Of a DNA stretch of 64,000 bases, positions 1-8,399 are shown piece after piece. A model generated the notes under the pieces. That model was given only the letters and a program-made list of their open reading frames with translations. It was not told where the DNA came from and made no database searches. The DNA is taken from assembly GCA_963715825.1 (NCBI GenBank), contig CAVQSI010000002.1, forward strand, positions 186,001 through 250,000. Reading direction: 5' to 3'. The translations under genes and the position numbers were made by a program. The DNA is from Sva-07 sp963715825. Lineage in GTDB: Bacteria > Actinomycetota > Acidimicrobiia > Acidimicrobiales > Ilumatobacteraceae. The stretch's first letter is position 1, and every line of letters starts with the position of its first letter.

Positions 1-470
1 GGGCGCTCACCAGCGGTTTCGAGCAAGCCGAACCTCGACGGTTGGTACCCGGCGAACGTCGGGTTCGACGCCGCCTCGAGGTGCAGGGTCACCGGGCCGG
101 GAGCGGCATCGATGGCGTAGTTCGTGCGGCGGGGATGGATGCCCTGCAGCGGAGCGAACGAGCCGTCGTCGCGCAGCTCGACGAGCAGGCCCTCGCACTG
201 GAAGCCGGCGGCATCGGGATGGAAGCCGAGGTCGATCACTGCTTCGACGGGTCGGCCCACCCAGTCGGCCGGGATGTCACCGGTGAAGCGGAACCACGTG
301 GTCGCCCACGGAGCGCCCCACTTGGTCCGGGGGGCGAACGGCTCGAGATGGTCGAGGTCCGGGCCTGCCTCGATCGCCAACGCCCGGGCGTCCGGGTGGG
401 CGAGCGGCAGCACCCGTTCCCACAGCTCGCGCTGGATCCGTCGCTCGATCAGGTCACGATTGGCGTGCAC
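1..470 (-). CDS. Alpha-mannosidase, GH38 family (partial, N-terminal part only)
   Basis: Reading leftwards from a GTG at 470, the frame stays open to the window edge (about 156 codons). It contains W-F-R-F-T-G-D-I-P-A-D-W, DLGFHPDAAGFQCEGLL and GIHPRRTNY. These match the N-terminal region of bacterial glycoside hydrolase family 38 alpha-mannosidases, which trim mannose from glycans. The catalytic domain lies outside the window. The GTG was chosen because an in-frame stop lies just upstream and the next residues (HANRDLIERRIQREL) fit the usual start of the family. It begins 10 bp after the stop of the upstream regulator gene, so the two are probably co-transcribed. Confidence 0.8.
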   Translation of the reverse strand, partial: MHANRDLIERRIQRELWERVLPLAHPDARALAIEAGPDLDHLEPFAPRTKWGAPWATTWFRFTGDIPADWVGRPVEAVIDLGFHPDAAGFQCEGLLVELRDDGSFAPLQGIHPRRTNYAIDAAPGPVTLHLEAASNPTFAGYQPSRFGLLETAGER

Positions 471-479
471 GCCGCGACC

Positions 480-1100
480 CTACTTTTTCGGTGAACTCGT
501 TCCGTGCGGCGACGTGTCATCCTCGCCGGGGAACGCCAGGGAGAACACGACGAACTCGCCGGGTCCTGACGCCGACGGCGGGGAGTCGGCCGACCGTTCG
601 CGGTACTCGGCCAACAGCGCATTCATCCGGTCGACGAGCTCGGTTCGATCCGGTGGTTCGAGCCGCAGGCGCAGCGACCAGATCGCGACGTCATCGCCGG
701 CCCCGCTCTCGACCGACGCCACGAGGTCGGCGCGAGCGGCGTCGACGACCGCGCCGAGGGAACGGGCGAGGTCACGTGGCTCGTGGACGGCCTCGGGTCC
801 CACCCGGAACCCACGAGCGACGGCGCGGTAGCGGCGTTCGAGCGCTGCGCCGACGCGTCGTGTGGCGACCACCTCGATCAGGCCCACCGCTTCGAGGGCG
901 TTCAGGTGGTGGTAGAGGCGGGTGACCGGCACGTCGAGCTCGGCCGCCAGCTCGGCGGCGCTGTGCGGGGTGCGGAGGCGACGCAGCAGTGGACCGCGCA
1001 CTCGGTGCGACAGCTCGTCGAGGAGATCGGTCGAGCCGAGCTCGACGACCTCGGGCAGGGGTGACCCGTCGGAGAGGTCGTCCCAGTCATCGTCGGACAT
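480..1100 (-). CDS. ArsR-like winged-helix transcriptional regulator
   Basis: This 206-aa protein carries an N-terminal winged helix-turn-helix (about residues 25-85: LLRRLRTPHSAAELAAELDV, then TRLYHHLNALEAVGL). That fold is typical of ArsR/DUF-type repressors that bind DNA as dimers. The C-terminal half has no motif I recognise and probably forms the dimer or ligand part. The gene is divergent from an MFS exporter. The 51-bp gap holds two near-identical inverted repeats, so the simplest reading is a local repressor of the exporter and of itself. The ligand cannot be read from sequence. The alpha-mannosidase start lies just downstream on the same strand. Confidence 0.8.
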   Translation of the reverse strand: MSDDDWDDLSDGSPLPEVVELGSTDLLDELSHRVRGPLLRRLRTPHSAAELAAELDVPVTRLYHHLNALEAVGLIEVVATRRVGAALERRYRAVARGFRVGPEAVHEPRDLARSLGAVVDAARADLVASVESGAGDDVAIWSLRLRLEPPDRTELVDRMNALLAEYRERSADSPPSASGPGEFVVFSLAFPGEDDTSPHGTSSPKK

Positions 1101-1111
1101 GACACCACTCT

Positions 1112-1153
1112 ATGTTCAAATCACTTGAACATTCTTGTTCAAACTGTTTGAAT
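1112..1153. promoter_or_regulatory. Twin operator between regulator and MFS exporter
   Basis: Two inverted repeats share the layout GTTCAA-N5-TTGAA(C/T). The first (1112-1132) is a perfect 21-bp palindrome around 1122. The second (1137-1153) is centred on 1145 and overlaps the exporter start codon at 1152. The centres are 23 bp apart, about two helical turns, as expected for cooperative repressor dimers. Assigning them to the adjacent winged-helix regulator is inference from position. Confidence 0.75.
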
Positions 1154-2621
1154 GAGGCTCGTGACCGCCACTTCGACCTCGACCGCTACCTCGACCTCTA
1201 CCTCGACCGCCGCCGGCTCCAGCCACCGCCCACTCGGTGCCACCTTCTGGCGCATCTGGTCGGCACAGACCGTGTCGACACTCGGCAGCGCCGTCGCGGG
1301 GATCGGCATCGCCGTGCACGTCTACCTGGACTCGGGCAACGCGCTGTGGCTCGGGTTGCTGATGGCTGCTGCCGGCGCACCGTTCGTCGTGCTCGCACCC
1401 CTCCTCGGCCGCATCGACCGGTTCGACCGACGAGCCGTGATGATCGCCGGCGACTCGGTCGCCGCCGTCGGCACCCTCACCGCGCTGGCGTTCGCGTGGG
1501 GTGGGCGGCTCGAGGCGTGGCACCTCGTGGTCGCCGCCGTCATCGGGGGCGTGGGCACGGCCATCCAGATGCCGGCGGCTCAGGCCGCCGTCCCGTTGCT
1601 CGTCGACGACGACCAACTCGATCGCGCCAACGGTGTCGCCCAGATCGGACCGGCCGCTGGCATCGTCGTCGCTCCGATGATCGCCACGCTGCTCGTGGCG
1701 CGCTGGGGAATCACGGCGGTCCTCCTCGTCGACGCTGCGACGTTCGCCGTGGCGGTCGCCACCACCGGGCTGACGCCGTTCGGTCGTCGGGCCGACCATC
1801 AGGCCGGCGACCACGCCGACGATGCGGCGCTTCAGGCCGACGGTGTCGAGCGCGCCGACCGCCGGAGCGAGCTTCAGGCCAGCAGCGATGCGGCGGCGGG
1901 CTGGGCACCGGTCGTCGACTGGTTGCGGCAGTCCGGTCGCGGGATCGCCCTGCTGATGGCCCTGATGGCGGCCGTGAACCTGTGCCTCGGCTTCTTCAAC
2001 GTCGCGCTGGTCGCGGTCGTCGCCACGATCGACGAGCGATGGGCGGGTCTACCGCTGGCAGTGGGCGGCGTCGCCATGCTGCTCGCCGGGATCGTGATCG
2101 GTCGACGTGGGCTCGCCGAGCGGCGCATGACGGCGGTCACGTTCGGGATGTCGATGCTCGCCGTCGGCTGCGGGGTCTGTGGGCTGCGGCCGTCACTCGC
2201 GGTCGTCGCACTGGGGAGCGCAATCGCCCTCGCCGCCGTGCCGGTGCTCAGCTCGGCAGCAACGACGACGCTGCACGAACGGGTCCCGACAGAGATGCTC
2301 GGTCGGATGTTCGCGCTCCGGGGCGGCATCGGCAGAGCGCTCGACCCGGTGGGCGCCGTCGTCGCCGGTGTCGTGATCAGCTCCGTCGCCGAACCCGCCA
2401 TGTCCGACGACGGATCGTTGCACGCCACCGTCGGGCGAGTGCTCGCAACCGGCGACGGACGCGGAGCGGCGCTCGTGATGATCCTGGTGGCGTGCGGACT
2501 CGGGGTCCTCACCCTGGTCGCCGGGTCGAGCGCGATGCTCCGGGAACTCGACGAGCCTCGACCCGAGGCAACGCCCGGGCCTGTCGAAGCGCCGCGAGCG
2601 GAGCGGACCCCGGTCAGCTGA
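1152..2621 (+). CDS. MFS transporter (DHA3-like drug efflux type)
   Basis: This 489-aa protein has about 12 hydrophobic segments in the major facilitator pattern, starting with FWRIWSAQTVSTLGSAVAGI and including the A-loop region LLGRIDRFDRRAVMIAGDS. This arrangement resembles DHA3/MacA-type exporters that pump drugs or macrolides out with protons. A hydrophilic insert near residues 215-250 separates the two six-helix halves. The first 25 residues are a low-complexity Thr/Ser run (TSTSTATSTSTST) and may not all be translated. A start at the ATG puts the start codon inside the second operator repeat. Control by the divergent regulator is likely; the substrate is unknown. Confidence 0.82.
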   Translation: MRLVTATSTSTATSTSTSTAAGSSHRPLGATFWRIWSAQTVSTLGSAVAGIGIAVHVYLDSGNALWLGLLMAAAGAPFVVLAPLLGRIDRFDRRAVMIAGDSVAAVGTLTALAFAWGGRLEAWHLVVAAVIGGVGTAIQMPAAQAAVPLLVDDDQLDRANGVAQIGPAAGIVVAPMIATLLVARWGITAVLLVDAATFAVAVATTGLTPFGRRADHQAGDHADDAALQADGVERADRRSELQASSDAAAGWAPVVDWLRQSGRGIALLMALMAAVNLCLGFFNVALVAVVATIDERWAGLPLAVGGVAMLLAGIVIGRRGLAERRMTAVTFGMSMLAVGCGVCGLRPSLAVVALGSAIALAAVPVLSSAATTTLHERVPTEMLGRMFALRGGIGRALDPVGAVVAGVVISSVAEPAMSDDGSLHATVGRVLATGDGRGAALVMILVACGLGVLTLVAGSSAMLRELDEPRPEATPGPVEAPRAERTPVS

Positions 2622-2635
2622 TCCGCTGACCGGGG
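2608..2635. terminator. Hairpin terminator, MFS gene / helicase convergent gap
   Basis: A perfect 11-bp stem (CCCCGGTCAGC and GCTGACCGGGG) has a 6-nt loop that contains the MFS stop codon TGA. It sits between two convergent genes and could serve both. No T-run follows, as is usual in this GC-rich DNA. Confidence 0.6.
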
Positions 2636-2645
2636 CCGGGGCCGG

Positions 2646-4193
2646 TCAGTTGAACGGGACGACGCGCACGTCGAACGCTTCGTGGCCGTTGCGGCCCTCA
2701 CGGACCTCGAAGTCCACGCGCGCGCCGTTGTCGAGCGTCTTGAAGCCGTCGTTGACGATCGCCGAGAAGTGCACGAACAGGTCCTTGTCACCGTTGTCCG
2801 GCGTGATGAAGCCGTAGCCGCGACCGGAGTTGAAGAACTTGACCGTGCCCTTGGCGTCGCCGGCAACGCCGGTCGGGACCGGGCGGCCGGTGTCGCGCTT
2901 CGCCGAGCGCTGCGGGCGCTCCGCGGGGGCGGCCGAGTCGCGAACGATCCGGGTCTGGCGGTGCTCGACGTCGAGCGTCTCGGTGTGTGCCTGCTTGGCG
3001 ACCGCAGGAGCGGCGTGGATGACGAGGTCGTGCACGGCTGCCTTGGTGACCGGCTCGTCGATGCCGATGCCGCGCTGCAGCTTGAGCGCGTCCTTCTTCT
3101 GGCTGTGGTCGAGCAGGGACACGACGGTGCCAGTCGCTCCGGCGCGGGCGGTGCGGCCCGAGCGGTGGAGGTAGGTGGCGTCCTCGGCAGGTGGGTCGTA
3201 GTGGACGACGGCGTTGACGCCGTTGACGTGGATGCCGCGGGCGGCAACGTCGGTGGCGATCAGCGCCGAGGCCTGACCCTTCTTGAACGCGGCGAGCGCA
3301 CGATCACGCTGACCCTGGCTGCGGCCGCCGTGGATCGGCTCGGCCGTGACGCCGTTGCGACCGAGCTGCTTGGCGAGCCGGTCGGCGCCGTGACGGGTAC
3401 GGGTGAACACGATGGTCGAGCCGAGGCGCCCGATCACATCGGCAGTGGTGGAGACGCGATCTTCGCGGTCGACCAGCCAGAAGTGGTGCTTGGCGGCGTG
3501 CACGTCGGGACCCTTCGGGCCGACCTCGTGACGAACCGGGTTGTGCTGGAAGTCGGCGACGAGCTTGGCGACGGGGCCGTCGAGCGTGGCGGAGAACAAC
3601 AGCACCTGACGCTCGTTCGCGGTCTGCTCGACGATGCGGCGGACGGCGGGAAGGAACCCCATGTCGGCCATCTGGTCGGCTTCGTCGATCACCACGGTGG
3701 TGACGTCGCGCAGGTCGATCGCTCGCATCTGCATCAGGTCCTCGAGGCGGCCCGGGCAGGCAACGACGAGTTCGACACCACGGTCGAGCGCCTTGCGCTG
3801 TCCGCCGTAGCCGACGCCGCCGTAGATCGACGCGGCATCGTGGCCGGCGGCCTTCGCGAACGGGGTCAGCTCGGCCATGATCTGCTCGGCGAGTTCCCGG
3901 GTCGGCGCGAGCACGAGTGCGACCGGGCGCTTCGGGCGGGCATCGGTGAGACCGGCGACGAGCGGGAGCCCGAAGCCGAGGGTCTTGCCGGAACCGGTCG
4001 GCGCACGGCCGGCGACGTCGCGGCCGGCGAGCGCGTCGGGGATGACGGCCGCCTGGATCGGGAAGGCGGTGTGCTTGCCCTGGCTCTCGAGCCGATGCAC
4101 GATCACATCGGGCAGGCCGAGGTCGCGGAAGGCGACAGCGTCGTCGGCACCGTCGGGGGACGTGACGCGCGGGGCGTCATCGATGATGGTCAT
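2646..4193 (-). CDS. DEAD-box RNA helicase with C-terminal cold-shock domain
   Basis: This 515-aa protein unwinds RNA duplexes with ATP. Helicase motifs are in order: APTGSGKT (64-71), PTREL, DEAD (170-173), SAT (about 206), and HRSGRTARAG in the second RecA domain. The last ~70 residues are a complete CspA-type cold-shock domain: GTVKFFNSGRGYGFI holds RNP1 and DLFVHFSAI holds RNP2. Fusing the RNA chaperone to the helicase would link melting and holding of RNA, probably in cold-shock translation or mRNA decay. The start at 4193 was chosen over one 48 bp upstream because AGAGGAG lies 8 nt before it. The long AT-containing leader upstream may carry cold regulation. Confidence 0.9.
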   Translation of the reverse strand: MTIIDDAPRVTSPDGADDAVAFRDLGLPDVIVHRLESQGKHTAFPIQAAVIPDALAGRDVAGRAPTGSGKTLGFGLPLVAGLTDARPKRPVALVLAPTRELAEQIMAELTPFAKAAGHDAASIYGGVGYGGQRKALDRGVELVVACPGRLEDLMQMRAIDLRDVTTVVIDEADQMADMGFLPAVRRIVEQTANERQVLLFSATLDGPVAKLVADFQHNPVRHEVGPKGPDVHAAKHHFWLVDREDRVSTTADVIGRLGSTIVFTRTRHGADRLAKQLGRNGVTAEPIHGGRSQGQRDRALAAFKKGQASALIATDVAARGIHVNGVNAVVHYDPPAEDATYLHRSGRTARAGATGTVVSLLDHSQKKDALKLQRGIGIDEPVTKAAVHDLVIHAAPAVAKQAHTETLDVEHRQTRIVRDSAAPAERPQRSAKRDTGRPVPTGVAGDAKGTVKFFNSGRGYGFITPDNGDKDLFVHFSAIVNDGFKTLDNGARVDFEVREGRNGHEAFDVRVVPFN

Positions 4194-4217
4194 TGGGGGG
4201 ACTCCTCTATGTAGCTC

Positions 4218-4291
4218 AACAGCGCAAGACCGGAGCAACAAAGAATCCGAATGCGCTCACCGTTCGGGAATTCGAACAGCGCCAGACCGGA
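4218..4291. repeat. 17-bp direct repeat in helicase leader
   Basis: The 17-mer AACAGCGC(A/C)AGACCGGA occurs at 4218-4234 and again at 4275-4291 with one mismatch, 57 bp apart. It lies in the 161-bp gap between the helicase start and the SHOCT gene end. It may be a leader duplication or a binding-site pair. No other gene is seen in this gap. Confidence 0.5.
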
Positions 4292-4354
4292 ACCCTACCG
4301 GGAGTCCGCCCGATTCAGGTGTGACGCCGGGCGCGTGGCTCGGCGTCGAGGGTC

Positions 4355-4726
4355 TCAGGTACCGAGGACCTTGGCCTTCGCCTGGGCGAACTCGGCATCG
4401 GAAAGGATGCCGTTGGCGTGGAGCTCACCGAGCTGCTTGAGCTGCTCGACGTCGACATCGCCCACCGATGGGGCCGGTGCTGGTGGCGGCGCAGGCGCGT
4501 ACTGCGGCGGGGGCGCAGGCGCGTATTGCGGCGGGGCCGGCGCGTATTGCGGCGGTGGCTGGTTGTAGCCCATGTCGCGCTCGTAGGCAGCGGTGCGATC
4601 GGCCGCGAGCTGCGCGTCCTTCTCGGTGTAGCGCCCAGCCTGGCGGCGAGCGACGCGGCCCGACACCGCGGTGGCGGTGCCGGCGATGACGGCGGTCCGG
4701 GCGATTCCTCTGACGAGTCCTGGCAT
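4355..4726 (-). CDS. SHOCT-domain protein with Gln-Tyr-Ala-Pro repeats
   Basis: This 123-aa protein has three parts. The N-terminus is short and Ala/Arg-rich (GIARTAVIAGTATAVSGRVA) and may lie along the membrane. The middle is a low-complexity repeat of the unit QYAPAPP, four copies at about residues 58-85. The C-terminal SHOCT module (VEQLKQLGELHANGILSDAEF) is a short two-helix domain often found at protein ends and thought to mediate oligomerisation. It lies 49 bp after the DUF6325 gene on the same strand. That pairing recurs in actinobacteria (family knowledge). Molecular function is unknown. Confidence 0.75.
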   Translation of the reverse strand: MPGLVRGIARTAVIAGTATAVSGRVARRQAGRYTEKDAQLAADRTAAYERDMGYNQPPPQYAPAPPQYAPAPPPQYAPAPPPAPAPSVGDVDVEQLKQLGELHANGILSDAEFAQAKAKVLGT

Positions 4727-4775
4727 GGTCGTTCCTCTCGGTCGTTCGGTTCGGTTCGGTGCGGGTGTGCCGGTT

Positions 4776-5198
4776 TCAGTCGGCTGCTTCGAGTTCGTCG
4801 AGCACGGCGATGACGTCCTCGGCGGGGATGCGCTTGGTCGCGATCATCGTGCCGCCGGCGTCGAGGGCCGCGCTGACGAAGGGGATCGCCCACGTGTTCT
4901 CGTACATGAGCAGCACGCCCGTCGTTCCGGGCAGCATCGTGTCGGCGGCGGCCTGCAGGTCGTCGTCGCCGAGCATCCCCGATCGGGCACCGGCGAGGAC
5001 AGAGACATCGCCGCCGAGTACGTCGAGTTCGACGATCGTGAAGGTGCCGTCGTCCTCCTTGCGGATCGCGACGAGGTCGTAGAGGCTGACGATGCCACGG
5101 CCGATGAGATCCATCAGCGCCGCAGCTGTCGTCGAGAGGTCGTGACCTCCGGTGAACTCGAGGAGAACGAAGTCGATCGGGCCGTGGGTGTCGGTCAT
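4776..5198 (-). CDS. DUF6325 family protein
   Basis: This 140-aa soluble protein starts MTDTHGPIDFVLLEF and contains LMDLIGRGIVSLYDLVAIRK and VLLMYENTWAIPFVSAALDA. These features are shared with the DUF6325/DUF1269-like family of actinobacterial stress-associated proteins with no known activity. It is probably co-transcribed with the SHOCT gene just downstream. I infer a shared envelope or stress function from the pairing only. The start codon is ATG at 5198, and no hydrophobic leader is present. Confidence 0.65.
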   Translation of the reverse strand: MTDTHGPIDFVLLEFTGGHDLSTTAAALMDLIGRGIVSLYDLVAIRKEDDGTFTIVELDVLGGDVSVLAGARSGMLGDDDLQAAADTMLPGTTGVLLMYENTWAIPFVSAALDAGGTMIATKRIPAEDVIAVLDELEAAD

Positions 5199-5297
5199 GT
5201 CGTGTGCCGTGGCGCTTCCTGTGGTCGGGACGTTCTGACCGTCAGAGTATGGCCGTCACGGGCTGGCGGCGTCACCACCCTGATCGGATGATTTCGC

Positions 5298-6134
5298 TCA
5301 CTCCACGGGGCCGGGCGGCGCGACGGCGTCACCGAGCACGGCGCGCATCACCGGGTCGAGGTTCGGCCCGCGTCGTAGGTGATGGCCACCATCGGCGCTG
5401 ATGCACACACCGGTGATCCACGAGCTCTCGGGTCCAGCCAGGAACCGGACCGCCGCAGCGATGTCCTCGGTGGTGCCGAGCCGGTGCAGCGGCATCTGAT
5501 CGAGGTAGTCGTCGACGATGTCGGGAACGCCGGTGAGCCCGGCGGAGATGTCGGTCGGCACCAGGCTCGGTCGCACCGCGTTGGCACGGATACCGGACGC
5601 GCCCAGCTCGTCGGCGACCTGTCGCACGAGCATCTCGAGGCCGGCCTTCGACACGTTGTACGGCGTCATGTAGCGGTGCGTCGCCGTCGCTGCGATCGAC
5701 GACATCGCCACGATCGACCCTCCCCCGTTCGCCGCAAGGTGAGGCACGGAGTGCTTCATCGTGAGAAAGGCACCGGTGAGGTTGGTCGTCAGGACGGTGT
5801 TCCAGTCCTCGAGCGTCGTCAGGTGGAACGGCCCGGCCGAGCCGGTGCCGGCGTTGGCGACGACGATGCGCAACGCACCGACGTCGGCCGCGGCTGCGCA
5901 GGCGGCCTCGACGCTCGCCTCGTCGGTCACGTCGCAGCCGACCGTGGCGATCGCTGCGTCCGGGAACTCGGAACGCAGCGCAGCAGCCGACTCGGCCAAC
6001 CGGTCGACGTTGCGGGCGGCGAGCATCACGTCGGCGCCATCGGCGAGGAGCGCACGGGCACACGCCAAGCCGATGCCCGACCCTCCGCCCGTGACGAGTG
6101 CGAGTTGACCGGCCAGTGGTGCGTCGTTCGACAT
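5298..6134 (-). CDS. SDR family NAD(P)-dependent oxidoreductase
   Basis: This 278-aa short-chain dehydrogenase/reductase has the Rossmann cofactor motif TGGGSGIG near residue 15 and the structural NAG motif (VVANAGTGSAG). Its catalytic Ser is in IVAMSSIAA, and the Tyr and Lys are in YMTPYNVSKAG (YxxxK). The C-terminus (WITGVCISADGGHHL) matches classical SDRs of the FabG/glucose-dehydrogenase type. Substrate is unknown. It is divergent from a CaiB-type CoA-transferase with 87 bp between, which suggests a possible role in the same acyl-CoA or xenobiotic pathway. Confidence 0.88.
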   Translation of the reverse strand: MSNDAPLAGQLALVTGGGSGIGLACARALLADGADVMLAARNVDRLAESAAALRSEFPDAAIATVGCDVTDEASVEAACAAAADVGALRIVVANAGTGSAGPFHLTTLEDWNTVLTTNLTGAFLTMKHSVPHLAANGGGSIVAMSSIAATATHRYMTPYNVSKAGLEMLVRQVADELGASGIRANAVRPSLVPTDISAGLTGVPDIVDDYLDQMPLHRLGTTEDIAAAVRFLAGPESSWITGVCISADGGHHLRRGPNLDPVMRAVLGDAVAPPGPVE

Positions 6135-6221
6135 GACGACAGTGTGGTGCAGCGAGTGGGGTGCAGCGGCACATCAGGCCCGGCACCGTGTGTCGCTCGG
6201 TCGATCGGGCACGATGGAGAC

Positions 6222-7457
6222 GTGACGACCGCTTCGACCCCCGCTCGACCGCTCTCGGGGGTGCGCGTGCTCGACCTGAGCAGGGTGCTCTCCGGGCCGC
6301 ACTGCACCCGGATGCTCGCCGACATGGGCGCCGACGTGATCAAGATCGAGCCGCCGGCCGGCGACCTCACCCGCTTCGCCACTCCGAGGCGCAACGGGCT
6401 GTCGAGCTACTTCGTGCAGCAGAACGTCGGCAAGCGCAACCTCAGCCTCGACCTCGCCACGCCCGACGGCGCCGAGATCCTGCTCGCCCTGGCGGAACAC
6501 GCCGACGTGCTCGTCGAGAACTACCGACCGGGTGTGATGGCCAGGCTCGGGCTCGACGCCGATACGGTGCGAGCCCGCAACCCACGCCTGATCTACGCGT
6601 CGATCTCCGGCTATGGGCAGACCGGGCCGTGGGTGAAGCGCCGAGCGTACGCGCCGGTCGTCGAGGCCGAGTCCGGCATCGTCGCGTCGCAGGGCAACGC
6701 ACGCGGCGGCGAGCTTGCCAAGGACCCGCACAGCCACGCCGACCTGTACACCTCGCTCGAGACGGCCTCGGCAATCCTCGCCGCGCTCTACCAGCGCGAG
6801 CACACCGGCGAGGGTCAGTGGATCGACGTGTCGATGGCCGAGACGATGCTGTACGTCAACGAGCACCTCCACGACTCGCTGTGGGACGGCCACGACGACC
6901 CGCAGTGGATCCGCAGTTTCCGGCCCGGCGACTACCTCGTGCTGACGGTCGCCAACGGTGAGTCGCTGGTGGTCAGCGGGCATCCCGCCGAGCGCGGCAC
7001 CTTCGATTTCTTCATCGCCGCGATGGGCCGACCTGAACTCGCTGAGGACCCGCGCTTCGTCGATGTGGCAGCGCGGCTCGCCAACTTCGATGCGCTGCGC
7101 ACGATCATCCGCGACCACGCGGCAACCGTGCCCGACGCGGCCACGTTCGAGGAGCAGTTCTCGAAGCACCAGTTGGCCGTCGGGCGGGTCCGCCAGCCCG
7201 GCGAGCTGACCGACACCGACTGGGCTCGCGAACGCGGCGCCGTGGTGAGCGTCGACGATCGCGGTGGCGGCACGATGCGCGTCCCGAACGTGCCGTGGCG
7301 GTTCAGCGCCTCGCCTGACGTCGGGGTGTCCGGCGTGCCGAAGTACCGCGGCGAGGACAACCGCACGCTGCTCGCCGAGCTGCTCCACTACGACGACGAG
7401 CGCCTCGACACGTTGGAGGCCGACGGCGTGCTGTCGAGCCGCCTCCCCGACGGCTGA
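6222..7457 (+). CDS. Class III CoA-transferase (CaiB/BaiF family)
   Basis: This 411-aa protein moves CoA between acyl groups through an aspartyl-CoA thioester. The family signature is clear: SGVRVLDLSRVLSGPHCTRM, then LADMGADVIKIEPPAGDLTR, then NVGKRNLSLDL and ISGYGQTGPW. The catalytic Asp is probably in KDPHSHADLYTS (Asp of the PHADL-like motif). The start is the GTG at 6222; the frame is open far upstream, but only this start gives the family N-terminus. The neighbouring SDR is divergent and a DNA ligase follows after 14 bp, so the pathway cannot be named. Confidence 0.9.
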   Translation: MTTASTPARPLSGVRVLDLSRVLSGPHCTRMLADMGADVIKIEPPAGDLTRFATPRRNGLSSYFVQQNVGKRNLSLDLATPDGAEILLALAEHADVLVENYRPGVMARLGLDADTVRARNPRLIYASISGYGQTGPWVKRRAYAPVVEAESGIVASQGNARGGELAKDPHSHADLYTSLETASAILAALYQREHTGEGQWIDVSMAETMLYVNEHLHDSLWDGHDDPQWIRSFRPGDYLVLTVANGESLVVSGHPAERGTFDFFIAAMGRPELAEDPRFVDVAARLANFDALRTIIRDHAATVPDAATFEEQFSKHQLAVGRVRQPGELTDTDWARERGAVVSVDDRGGGTMRVPNVPWRFSASPDVGVSGVPKYRGEDNRTLLAELLHYDDERLDTLEADGVLSSRLPDG

Positions 7458-7471
7458 GGCGAGTCGGTGCC

Positions 7472-8380
7472 GTGAGTCTCGGATTCCCCGTGCTGCCGAT
7501 GAAGGCGACGATGGGCTCGACCGGGGCGGTGCCCGACGGTGACGACTGGGCCTTCGAGGTCAAGTGGGACGGCTACCGCACGATCGTCCACATCGTCGAT
7601 GGAGCAGTGCGCCTCCAGAGCACGGCCGGCCACGACGTCACCGGGCGCTGGCCGGAGTTCGCAGACCTCGCCGAGTCGGTGAACGCCCGGTCGGCGATCC
7701 TCGACGGGGAACTGATCGTGTTCGACGACGACGGGCGACCACGGTTCGACCTCGTGCAACGCAGCGGCGTCGGCTCCGACCGCCAAGCGGTCATCCAGTT
7801 CTTCGACGTCCTGCAGATCGACGGCAACGACACCATCGATCTCGCGTACCTCGACCGGCGGCGGCTGCTGGATCAGCTCGTCGAACCGGGCGACAACTGG
7901 ACCGTGCCGTCGTTCCGCGTGGGCGACGGCGCCGCGCTGCTCGCCGCAACGGCCGAGCAGGGGCTCGAGGGCGTCATCGCCAAACGGGTCGACTCTCGGT
8001 ACCGGCCCGGCGCACGGACGAAGGACTGGCGCAAGATCAAGCACCGCACGCTGGTCGAGTTGGCGATCGGAGGGTTCACGCCCGGCACCGGAAATCGGTC
8101 CGACACGTTCGGCGCGCTGTTGGTTGGGCAACCGTCACCGACGGGGCTGCAGTTCGCGGGCGGCGTCGGCACCGGCTTCGATCAGCGCACGCTGCAGACG
8201 CTCACCGCCCGGCTCCGCGAACTCGCCACCGACGAGTGTCCCTTCGATCCAGTACCCCCCGCCGCGATCGCCCGGACCGCAACCTGGATCGACCCGGTCC
8301 TGCGGGCGCAGGTCGAGATCGCCGAGTTCACCAACGACGGCCTCGTCCGCCACGCCAGCTTCGTCGATCTCACCCGATAG
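7472..8380 (+). CDS. ATP-dependent DNA ligase, stand-alone LigD-type ligase
   Basis: This 302-aa protein has the adenylation motif EVKWDGYR, with the AMP-accepting lysine at residue 31. Other nucleotidyltransferase motifs are DGELIVFDD (motif III region), EGVIAKR (motif IV/V) and DWRKIKHR. A C-terminal OB-fold region follows (about 205-300). It matches the ligase module of bacterial NHEJ LigD, but without the polymerase or phosphoesterase domains. No Ku gene is in the window, so the role (NHEJ, stress repair, or accessory ligase) is open. It starts with GTG 14 bp after the CoA-transferase, suggesting read-through. Confidence 0.85.
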   Translation: MSLGFPVLPMKATMGSTGAVPDGDDWAFEVKWDGYRTIVHIVDGAVRLQSTAGHDVTGRWPEFADLAESVNARSAILDGELIVFDDDGRPRFDLVQRSGVGSDRQAVIQFFDVLQIDGNDTIDLAYLDRRRLLDQLVEPGDNWTVPSFRVGDGAALLAATAEQGLEGVIAKRVDSRYRPGARTKDWRKIKHRTLVELAIGGFTPGTGNRSDTFGALLVGQPSPTGLQFAGGVGTGFDQRTLQTLTARLRELATDECPFDPVPPAAIARTATWIDPVLRAQVEIAEFTNDGLVRHASFVDLTR

Positions 8381-8399
8381 ATCCGCGCCGAGCCGGGAT

